Shown here: positions 57,209 through 64,000 of the stretch, piece by piece | Layout: the number at the start of each line of letters is the position of its first letter | Numbering within the stretch: the stretch's first letter is position 1 | Assembly: GCA_045578865.1 (NCBI GenBank) | Contig: JAZNLB010000025.1 | Coordinates: forward strand, 1-64,000 | DNA: 64,000 bases | Source of the DNA: RGIG2041 sp045578865 | GTDB lineage: Bacteria; Bacillota; Clostridia; UBA1381; UMGS1253 | Reading direction: 5' to 3' | Position numbers and translations under genes: made by a program | Notes under the pieces: model-generated | The model's database searches: none | Seen by the model: the letters and a program-made list of their open reading frames with translations, nothing else | What the model was told of the DNA's origin: nothing

Positions 57209-58360
57209 TTACCTCACATATTTGCGGATTTGTTCAACTTCATTTTTAAGGACTTCCAAAACTTGTTGTATTTCATGCACTGTGTTAAATTCACAAAAAC
57301 TAAAACGCAGAGCACTATCGATTTCCTTTGCATTTCTACCCATAGCTGTTAAGGTGGGCGATGGCTTTGGTGCGTTGGATGCACATGCAGAGCCTGCGGA
57401 AACATAAATATCTTTACTTTCCAGTGCGTGCAACAAGATTTCCGAGCGCACGCCCAAGAATGATACATTTAATATATTTTCAAGACAAGCGTCATCGCTG
57501 TTGATGACAACATCTTCAATCTGCGTTAAAATACCGGCTTTGAGCATGTCCCGCAGGGCTTTTACTTTTGCCTGCTTTTTTTCTAAATTACTGTATGCCA
57601 GTTTTGCCGCAACAGCCAAACTGACGATGCCAGCTACATTTTCTGTGCCGGAGCGCAAATTGTTTTGCTGATGACCGCCATAGACAATCGGGCGGATTAA
57701 TGTTTTTTCTTTGACATATAATGCACCGATGCCTTTCGGCCCATGGATTTTGTGTCCGGAGATACTCATCATATCTATTCCGAGTTTTTCGGGTTTTATT
57801 TGGAGTTTTCCGAATGCCTGCACCGCATCAACAAATAAGGCCGCCTGCGGCGATTTTTGGCGCATCAGCGGTTTTAATTGTTCAATCGGCATGATTGCTC
57901 CAACTTCGTTGTTTACATACATCATGCAAACGAGAATGGTGTCGCCGCGCAGAGCGGCATCGAATTCTGCCATACGGATTCGTCCGTTTTCGTCCACGCC
58001 TAAGCTTGTAACCTCAAAGCCTTCGTTTTCGAGTTGCTTTACGGTTTCCAAAGTAGCAGGATGCTCTACGGCGGTGGTGATGATATGTTTTCCTCGGCGA
58101 GCGTTTGCGCGCGCATAGCCTAAGATAGCTATGTTGTTGCTTTCGGTGCCGCCGGAGGTAAAGTAGAGTTCTTTTTCTTGCACGCTTAGAATTTCGGCAA
58201 GTGTTTGTTTTGCATTTTTTACTTCCTTTTCGGCACGCATGCCAAAAGAGTGCAGGGAGGAGGGGTTAGCATAACAGATTTCATTTATATCCAGATATGC
58301 TAAATTGACCTCTCTGTATGGCTTTGTTGTGGCCGAGTTATCCAAATAGATTTCTAACAT
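57209..58360 (-). CDS. cysteine desulfurase (NifS/IscS-like)
   Basis: PLP enzyme that releases sulfur from cysteine as a persulfide. The 383-residue protein has DNSATTKP, GGTESNN, the PLP lysine in SGHKIHGPKG and the catalytic cysteine in SAGSACASN. Gap to thiI of four bases strongly suggests it is the ThiI sulfur donor (NifZ-type role, inference). Confidence 0.93.
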   Translation of the reverse strand: MLEIYLDNSATTKPYREVNLAYLDINEICYANPSSLHSFGMRAEKEVKNAKQTLAEILSVQEKELYFTSGGTESNNIAILGYARANARRGKHIITTAVEHPATLETVKQLENEGFEVTSLGVDENGRIRMAEFDAALRGDTILVCMMYVNNEVGAIMPIEQLKPLMRQKSPQAALFVDAVQAFGKLQIKPEKLGIDMMSISGHKIHGPKGIGALYVKEKTLIRPIVYGGHQQNNLRSGTENVAGIVSLAVAAKLAYSNLEKKQAKVKALRDMLKAGILTQIEDVVINSDDACLENILNVSFLGVRSEILLHALESKDIYVSAGSACASNAPKPSPTLTAMGRNAKEIDSALRFSFCEFNTVHEIQQVLEVLKNEVEQIRKYVR

Positions 58361-58362
58361 AA

Positions 58363-59688
58363 TTATTTCCCCATTGTTTCGTTGATTGCTTTTATGAAGT
58401 CTTTGTTCGACTTTGTTCGAACGAGTTTATTTAATATGTCTTCGGTAATATCTGCGGTGTTCATCCTGCTCATTGCCTTGCGGATTGCCCAAACGGCGCA
58501 AAGTTCGTCGCTATCTAAAAGCGATTCGTCGCGGCGTGTGCCGGACTTTGCGATGTCTATAGCAGGAAAAATGCGCTTTTCCTGTAACTGTCTGTCCAAA
58601 CGGAGTTCCATATTGCCAGTGCCCTTGAATTCTTCGAAAATTACATCATCCATACGGCTGCCGGTTTCTACCAGGGCTGTGGCAAGGATTGTCAAACTGC
58701 CGCCCTCTTCAATGTTTCGTGCCGCGCCGAAAAACTTTTTCGGTCTGTGCAGTGCACCGGGATCCATACCGCCCGAAAGCGTGCGCCCGGTAGAGGGGAT
58801 GGACAGGTTATAGGCGCGCGTCAAACGCGTGATGGAGTCTAATAGAATAATTACATCTTTTTTGTGCTCGACTAAGCGCTGTGCGCGTTCGTATACCAGT
58901 TCTGCGATTTTGACATGATGCTCCGGTGTTTCGTCGAAGGTGGAGTACAGTACCTCGCTTTGAATACTGCGTTTCATATCCGTTACTTCTTCCGGGCGCT
59001 CATCGATGAGCAATACAATTAGGGTAGCCTCAGGACAGTTTTTCTCAATACTTTGTGCAATGCCTTTGAGCAGTGTGGTTTTGCCTGCTTTCGGCGGTGC
59101 AACGATTAAACCGCGCTGACCATATCCTATTGGTGCAATTAAATCAATGAGACGGTTCGAGTAGCCGGTTGTTGAAGTTTCCAGACGGATGCGTCTGTCC
59201 GGATAAATCGGCGTAAGTGCATCAAATGGTTTTCTGCGTGTCGCGGTTTCCGGGCGTTCACCGTTGATTTTGTGAATATATAGAAGCGGACTGAATTTGC
59301 CTTCTTCGCCGTCACGCAAGGGACGAGCATCTCCGCAAACTTCATCGCCGGTCTTTAGATTAAAACGCCGGATTTGTGAGTTTGCGACATAAACATCTTT
59401 CGGGCTGGTTTCGTAATTGTCGAAACGGATAAAACCGAATCCGTCTTCGTGCACCTCTAAAAAGCCTTTGACTTCATATACATCGCTGCGCCGTTCTTTT
59501 TCTTTTATACTCTTTTCTTCGATGGGTTTTTCTTGTGACTGCTTGGCATTTAATCTTATACATTCTTCTGCGATGCGATCAATGAGCTCACTTTTTTTCA
59601 GCATGCTGATTTTGGTTAAACCCAGCTGTTTTGCATATTCTTTTAATTCCGAGAGCGGTTTGGTTTGCAAAATTTCATAATCCGTCAT
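58363..59688 (-). CDS. rho: transcription termination factor Rho
   Basis: Hexameric RNA helicase for factor-dependent termination. The 441-residue protein has the N-terminal helical Rho-N domain (LSELKEYAKQLGLTKISMLKKSELID), a short linker, the OB-fold (GFLEVHEDGFGFIR), and the ATPase core with VAPPKAGKTT, LLIDERPEEV and LDSITRLTRAYN. The ATG at 59688 (MTDYEILQ) has AAAGGATGG upstream; the frame opens further without homology. Confidence 0.96.
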   Translation of the reverse strand: MTDYEILQTKPLSELKEYAKQLGLTKISMLKKSELIDRIAEECIRLNAKQSQEKPIEEKSIKEKERRSDVYEVKGFLEVHEDGFGFIRFDNYETSPKDVYVANSQIRRFNLKTGDEVCGDARPLRDGEEGKFSPLLYIHKINGERPETATRRKPFDALTPIYPDRRIRLETSTTGYSNRLIDLIAPIGYGQRGLIVAPPKAGKTTLLKGIAQSIEKNCPEATLIVLLIDERPEEVTDMKRSIQSEVLYSTFDETPEHHVKIAELVYERAQRLVEHKKDVIILLDSITRLTRAYNLSIPSTGRTLSGGMDPGALHRPKKFFGAARNIEEGGSLTILATALVETGSRMDDVIFEEFKGTGNMELRLDRQLQEKRIFPAIDIAKSGTRRDESLLDSDELCAVWAIRKAMSRMNTADITEDILNKLVRTKSNKDFIKAINETMGK

Positions 59689-59701
59689 CCTATACCATCC
59701 T

Positions 59702-60394
59702 TTACAAGATTGCAGAAAGCAATGCGTTATTTTCATAGATGTGTTTAAAAATGTAAGAAGCATCTTTAGCCGGAGCAAGCCATTCAAATGCCGGCAGTGC
59801 GCTCAGTGTAGCTACCAAACTTAGCAGCAAGTAGGAAATGACCATGCCGTTGACCAGACCTGCTACTGCGCCTAGAATGCCGTTTAATTGTTTGAGTAAA
59901 GGCAATTTGAATATGAGCTCTGCCAAGAAACGCACAAGTCTGAGTGCGATTAGAAGCGCAATAAATAATATAACGGTGCACAAAACTTTCATATAAGCCG
60001 TTGCAAGTGCATCCGCTACGGCTTTTGAGGCGGCTACATTTGCATTTCGCACAACGAAGTCGCTTTTTAAAAACAGAGATTTTTTCATAAACTCCGGCAC
60101 GGAGAGAGATTTTAAAATATCCTCAGTAGTGTTGGAGGTTTCACTTCCTTCAAGTTGCAGTATTTCGTTTACCTTTTCTTCTATTGCCGTTTCAATGGAA
60201 ATGTGCATTTTTTGCCCGAACGGTAATTGCTCTATGTACTGTGTAAACGGCGAAGCGAACATGATGGTTAAAGACAGAGTCACAATCAGCGAAAGTAGAG
60301 AAAAAGCCGTGCGGATTGCACCGCGACGGATGCCGCGCCATATGCAAAAGGCACAAATAGCAAGGATAATGATATCAAGTATGTAATGCACCAT
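59702..60394 (-). CDS. CvpA-family membrane protein
   Basis: A 230-residue protein with four membrane segments: two at the N-terminus (about 3-20, 30-50) and two after a soluble loop of some 75 residues (about 135-200), in the CvpA layout. CvpA proteins relate to envelope integrity; precise role unknown. It sits 13 bases ahead of rho in the operon. Confidence 0.82.
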   Translation of the reverse strand: MVHYILDIIILAICAFCIWRGIRRGAIRTAFSLLSLIVTLSLTIMFASPFTQYIEQLPFGQKMHISIETAIEEKVNEILQLEGSETSNTTEDILKSLSVPEFMKKSLFLKSDFVVRNANVAASKAVADALATAYMKVLCTVILFIALLIALRLVRFLAELIFKLPLLKQLNGILGAVAGLVNGMVISYLLLSLVATLSALPAFEWLAPAKDASYIFKHIYENNALLSAIL

Positions 60395-60412
60395 GTTTCT
60401 CTCCTCTCATAA

Positions 60413-61618
60413 TTATTTTGCTAAAAGTATGTCGAACACAATGTTGTTTGCACCTAAAAAATTCTGGCCGTTTGCAAACAGGCAGATGTCATCATAGGTT
60501 TTCGGTAGTGTTACATCATATAAATGCTTAGCGTTGGTGCGATAGACGGAAAGTGTACTGCCGCCCTCTACGGCAATTATGTTGCCTGTAAGACTGATAT
60601 CGCCGGTGTTTTTCAAGTTTTCTAATTTGCCGATACACTTGCCGTCGGTTTTAAGGATGTGCAATGTCTGTGTCGCATCTTCCGCCTGTGTCAAAACGGC
60701 AAGTTTGTCTGTGTAAAAACTAATGCGTACAAGGGCATCCGGTGTCAGCGCATATTGCCAGGATTGTGCGCCGTTTAAACCGGAATAAGCGCGGATATGC
60801 GTGTCCGTAACGACAATATATCTGCCGCCGGCGTAGTAAATGCTTGTCGCCATACTGTTTTCAAAATTATAGGTCTTATATGGAGCCGTTTCGTGCAGCT
60901 TAAATAAAAGCACGGCAGATGAATAACTTGCATCTTGCGTTTGTGCATTTGCAGTTTGCGGTATTGCTGATAAAGTGGTGATTGCAATTTGCGAAGCACG
61001 GTCGTTGAAAGTGACATCTAAAATATAGGAAGATCCGGAATGCCATACGAACTTATCCTTGTTTTTGGAGTCGCGAATGACCAAACGCCCCTTGTAATAT
61101 GGCTCGTCTTCCACTAAAAAGAATGTACCATTTCTGGCAACGCCGGCATTAAGAATATTATATGTTGTATTTGCTTCAATTACGATTTTTCCGTTGTGGA
61201 TTAAAAGATAGTCTTTGGTATTTCTGCCTGCAATCAAAACATAACTGCCGTTGACTTTAATAAACGGATTGAGCAGATTAATCTCATGTTTCCACTCGGG
61301 CTCGCCTTTTGTGTTGTAATAGCATACCTCGCTGCGAGATGCCAAGACGATACCGCTTTTGTACGGGGCATATACCAAGTCGCCTTCTTCGGTGTTGACG
61401 GTGGTGGTAGTCAGGACATGTGCAGCGATTTTAGCATCGGTAACATGCAGATTCGTATAGATGTTTTTGTATATAAAAACCGCAAATACGGTTATCAAAA
61501 CAAGCGCAACGGTGCCTATGGAAAACCAAAGCCATTTTCTGTTTTTCTTTGGTTGGTTTTCTTTAAAACTTACAGCATCTATGCCATCAAAAAGTTTTCT
61601 TCTGTCCGGTGTAGACAT
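60413..61618 (-). CDS. DUF5711 membrane-anchored beta-propeller-like protein
   Basis: A 401-residue protein with a cytoplasmic N-terminus of about 28 residues, one membrane anchor (about 30-50) and an outer domain rich in repeated beta strands (GDLVYAPYKSGIVLASRSEVCYYNTKGEPEW, then similar blades), as in DUF5711 proteins of Clostridia. Function unknown; position next to cvpA in a long operon is common in this group. Confidence 0.8.
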   Translation of the reverse strand: MSTPDRRKLFDGIDAVSFKENQPKKNRKWLWFSIGTVALVLITVFAVFIYKNIYTNLHVTDAKIAAHVLTTTTVNTEEGDLVYAPYKSGIVLASRSEVCYYNTKGEPEWKHEINLLNPFIKVNGSYVLIAGRNTKDYLLIHNGKIVIEANTTYNILNAGVARNGTFFLVEDEPYYKGRLVIRDSKNKDKFVWHSGSSYILDVTFNDRASQIAITTLSAIPQTANAQTQDASYSSAVLLFKLHETAPYKTYNFENSMATSIYYAGGRYIVVTDTHIRAYSGLNGAQSWQYALTPDALVRISFYTDKLAVLTQAEDATQTLHILKTDGKCIGKLENLKNTGDISLTGNIIAVEGGSTLSVYRTNAKHLYDVTLPKTYDDICLFANGQNFLGANNIVFDILLAK

Positions 61619-61620
61619 GA

Positions 61621-62370
61621 TTATTTCTCCTTGCTTTCGTATTCAGTCTTTGCCATATACAAGCCTTGCGGTGGTGCGGTTATACCCGCAGTTTCGCGAT
61701 TGCGACTTTTTATGATTTCGGTAATTGCCTCCGGCGTGATGCGATCGCAACCGACATAGGCGAGTGTGCCGGCAATAATGCGAACCATATTATACAAAAA
61801 TCCGCTGCCGCAGACGGTGATTGTAAACATATCGCCGTCCTGTTCTACGGTTAAATCATAAATCGTGCGTTCAAAATCAGTTACGGTTGCGCCGCTGGCG
61901 CAAAAGGCTTCAAAATTGTGTGTGCCTAAAAAGTATTTGGCAGCAGTTTGCATTTTCTTAATATCCAGTTTATATGGAAAATGCCATGTGTACGGCAAGT
62001 CAAATACATTCGGTATTTTTGCCGTTTGAATCTTGTAAATATAGGTCTTTTTTACAACATCAAATTGTGCGTGAAATGTATCATGAACCGTTTTTGCCCC
62101 GTGCACACGAACGCATATGGGCAGTTTTGTATTCAGAGCGGCTGGAAAACTTTCGTCAGGAATGGATGCGTCAGTCATAAAATTGCACACATATGCGAGT
62201 GCGTGTACACCTGCATCTGTTCTGCCGCAACCGATTACAGTTGTTTTTTTGCCTGTAAGCGCAAACAGAGCATCTTCCAGAAGTTGTTGCACTGTCATTG
62301 CATCTTTTTGTCGTTGCCAACCATGCAGCGTAGTGCCGTCGTATTGAATTGTCAGACAGACATTTCTCAT
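61621..62370 (-). CDS. truA: tRNA pseudouridine synthase A
   Basis: Makes pseudouridines 38-40 in the anticodon stem. The 249-residue protein has the catalytic aspartate in CGRTDAGVHALAYV, NFEAFCASG and the C-terminal GSGFLYNMVRIIAGTL. It follows ecfT by ten bases, the standard ecfA-ecfT-truA order of Firmicutes. Confidence 0.97.
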   Translation of the reverse strand: MRNVCLTIQYDGTTLHGWQRQKDAMTVQQLLEDALFALTGKKTTVIGCGRTDAGVHALAYVCNFMTDASIPDESFPAALNTKLPICVRVHGAKTVHDTFHAQFDVVKKTYIYKIQTAKIPNVFDLPYTWHFPYKLDIKKMQTAAKYFLGTHNFEAFCASGATVTDFERTIYDLTVEQDGDMFTITVCGSGFLYNMVRIIAGTLAYVGCDRITPEAITEIIKSRNRETAGITAPPQGLYMAKTEYESKEK

Positions 62371-62380
62371 AAGTATATCC

Positions 62381-63196
62381 TCAAATTAGAAAAGACAGTG
62401 TGCCGATGTATACCGCAATACCGAGCACAATCGCGGTAAAGAGAGCGGAAAACACATCGTTTTTTTTGATTTTGATTTCTTTCATGCGTGTTCTATGGTC
62501 ACCGCCGTTGTAACAACGCGCCTCCATCGCCATCGCCAAATCATCTGCACGGCGAAAGGCACTGATAAAGAGCGGTACGAGCAGAGGAATCAATGCTTTT
62601 GCTCGTTGAAGTAAGTTGCCGGATTCAAAATCCGCACCGCGCGCAGTCTGCGCTTTCATAATCTTTTCGGTTTCTTCTAAAAGTGTGGGAATAAAACGGA
62701 TGGCGATTGACATCATCATCGCAAGTTCTTGTGCCGGAACGCCGATTTTTTTGAGCGGAGAAAGCAATTTTTCGATGCCGTCGGTCAGAGAGAGCGGCGA
62801 TGTGGTTAATGTCAGTACCGAAGTGCCCATAATCAGAAAAATCAAGCGCACAACCATCTGTGCGGCTGTTTTTATGCCCTCATAGGTTATGACAAGCGGG
62901 GTGTAGGGGATTTGTATCCAGATTTTGCCCGGTGTCATAAACAGATTAATAATGCCTGTAAACACGATAATAAACATAATCGGTTTTAAGCCTTTGAGCA
63001 CATAGAGCATGGGCAGTTGCGCCAATGAAATGACTGCAAGTGTAAACAGAGCAATCAACAAAAAACCTGTGAAGTTTTGTATGAAAAACAGTAAAATAAT
63101 ATACAAAAGCGTCAGCAGTATCTTAATGCGAGGGTCTAAACGGTGCACAAAGGAGCTGCCAGGATAATATTGTCCCAATGTAATATCTTTAAACAT
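62381..63196 (-). CDS. ecfT: ECF transporter T component EcfT
   Basis: Membrane scaffold shared by vitamin and metal ECF transporters. The 271-residue protein has five to six membrane segments and the coupling motifs AQTARGADFESG and FRRADDLAMAMEARCY (the two A-R-G/A-R-C type signatures that contact the ATPases). Ordered ecfA-ecfT-truA; no S component is in the window. Confidence 0.95.
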   Translation of the reverse strand: MFKDITLGQYYPGSSFVHRLDPRIKILLTLLYIILLFFIQNFTGFLLIALFTLAVISLAQLPMLYVLKGLKPIMFIIVFTGIINLFMTPGKIWIQIPYTPLVITYEGIKTAAQMVVRLIFLIMGTSVLTLTTSPLSLTDGIEKLLSPLKKIGVPAQELAMMMSIAIRFIPTLLEETEKIMKAQTARGADFESGNLLQRAKALIPLLVPLFISAFRRADDLAMAMEARCYNGGDHRTRMKEIKIKKNDVFSALFTAIVLGIAVYIGTLSFLI

Positions 63197-63199
63197 AGT

Positions 63200-64000
63200 T
63201 TAATCCTTCTTTAGAAGTTTTAGTATTGCATTTGTTGCATCTTCTACTGTGTAGATATCTGCCGAAATATTCAAGCCTTTCTCACGAAGCCCGTTAATGA
63301 TGTAGCTGATTTGCGGTGCGTTGAGACCGATGCTTGTAAGCAGAGTGGTATCAGAGAAAATTTCGGAAACTGTGCCGGTGCGGATGACAGTTGCATCGTT
63401 CATTACAATGATGCGTTTTGCAATCCTCGCCACATCCTCCATACTGTGAGATACCAAAACAATGGTCATGCCACATTCGTTTAGCTTTGATATTAAATCT
63501 AAAAGTTCATCTCTGCCTGCCGGGTCTAAGCCTGCGGTCGGCTCGTCCAACACGAGTACTTGTGGTTCCATAGCAAGTACGCCTGCAATAGCTACACGGC
63601 GTTTTTCGCCGCCGGAGAGTTCAAAAGGTGATTTGTCTAAAAGAGACGGCTTTAAACCAACAGAGATGCATGCGCTGTGCACCCGGTCTTCAACCTCTGC
63701 TTCGGACAGTCCCATGTTTTTAGGACCGAATGCAATATCTTTCCGAACGGTCTCCTCCATAAGTTGGTGTTCCGGATACTGAAATACTAATCCGACTTTT
63801 TGTCGGATTTGCTTTAAATTCAGTTTTGGGGTTGATAAATCCACACCATCTACATAAACCTTGCCGGAAGTTGGCTTTTCAAGTCCGTTAAAATGCTGAA
63901 TTAATGTAGATTTACCGCTACCCGTGTGACCGATAATGGCCACGAGTTCGCCTTCGTGAATTTCCAAGTTAATATCTCGAAGTGCCGTTTTTTCAAACGG
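63200..64000 (-). CDS. ecfA2: ECF transporter ATPase (EcfA2-like), cut by the window end
   Basis: The last 267 codons of an ABC ATPase; the frame continues past the window end (PFEKTALRDINLEIHEGELVAIIGHTGSGKST), so the true start lies outside. Walker A GHTGSGKST, Q-loop VFQYPEHQLMEETV, signature LSGGEKRRVAIAG, Walker B VLVLDEPTAGLDP and switch histidine LVSHSMED are present. The QLMEE pattern fits EcfA2. ecfA1 likely precedes it. Confidence 0.95.
   Translation of the reverse strand, partial: PFEKTALRDINLEIHEGELVAIIGHTGSGKSTLIQHFNGLEKPTSGKVYVDGVDLSTPKLNLKQIRQKVGLVFQYPEHQLMEETVRKDIAFGPKNMGLSEAEVEDRVHSACISVGLKPSLLDKSPFELSGGEKRRVAIAGVLAMEPQVLVLDEPTAGLDPAGRDELLDLISKLNECGMTIVLVSHSMEDVARIAKRIIVMNDATVIRTGTVSEIFSDTTLLTSIGLNAPQISYIINGLREKGLNISADIYTVEDATNAILKLLKKD

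Overview
The window is a 64-kb piece of chromosome from a low- to mid-GC Gram-positive bacterium, most likely an anaerobic, spore-forming member of the Clostridia (an Oscillospirales-like gut lineage is my guess, not shown). The evidence is the sporulation locus spoIIGA-sigE-sigG, a T-box leader, a CD1247-type acidic protein next to efp, YlxM/Ffh/KhpA, GdpP, YybS, RbgA, PucR-type and NfnAB-type genes, strong AGGAGG ribosome binding sites, GTG and TTG starts, and many sigma-A promoters with a TGn extended -10. I see no insertion sequence, prophage or CRISPR array; it is mostly housekeeping chromosome.

Layout. 1-2.4 kb: 3' end of a T-box, a possible leader peptide, a stand-alone trpB, a small DMT transporter and a DUF1540 miniprotein. 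2.5-6.4 kb: lysA, dusB, guaB. 6.5-12.2 kb: a secreted CAP-domain protein, then yqeG-aroE-aroK-aroQ-pepQ, then efp and a Cys/Asp-rich protein. 12.3 kb: tRNA-Arg(CCG). 12.6-21.5 kb: yybS-gdpP-rplI-dnaB-tilS-hpt, then ftsH-DUF1858. 21.5-26.6 kb: MFS transporter, small protein, ybaK, rplS with a leader RNA, lepB, rbgA, and an HPr-like protein without the active-site histidine. 26.6-31.2 kb: an unassigned pair of hairpins, mtaB, a FabG-like SDR, a PRTase, an SLH-domain protein and an HprK-like P-loop protein. 31.3-36.7 kb: PucR-type regulator, ftsE-ftsX, M23 hydrolase, S41 protease (cell-wall remodelling). 36.7-40 kb: esterase, ylxM-ffh-rpsP-khpA.

40-46.5 kb (minus strand): ClpE-like ATPase with a flavodoxin, a 47-residue miniprotein, spoIIGA-sigE-sigG, and a LUD-domain protein. 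46.5-52.5 kb: nfnA-nfnB, tRNA-Leu(UAA), rsuA, mscL, rimM-trmD and a TtcA-like thiolase-type PP-loop protein, followed by an array of three mini-hairpins. 52.7-64 kb is a long minus-strand run: ecfA2 (cut by the window end)-ecfT-truA-DUF5711-cvpA-rho-cysteine desulfurase-thiI-cinA, then recA-exonuclease. recA has its own near-perfect promoter and a LexA-type box.

How it fits together. Several neighbourhoods form functional units: chorismate synthesis; ribosome and secretion (Ffh, L19, S16, RimM, TrmD, RbgA, LepB, here split into three blocks); replication/c-di-AMP (YybS-GdpP-L9-DnaB); divisome-linked wall hydrolysis (FtsEX-M23-S41); tRNA thiolation (cysteine desulfurase-ThiI plus a TtcA-like protein and MtaB); and early and late sporulation sigma factors. 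The items most worth a second look are the non-phosphorylatable HPr-like protein together with a stand-alone HprK-like P-loop protein, the hairpin pair at 26619-26704, the mini-hairpin array at 52581-52641, the T-box/leader peptide/orphan trpB arrangement, and the repeated GCACAAAAA words ahead of the PucR-type gene. I did not find a clearly new multi-gene system.
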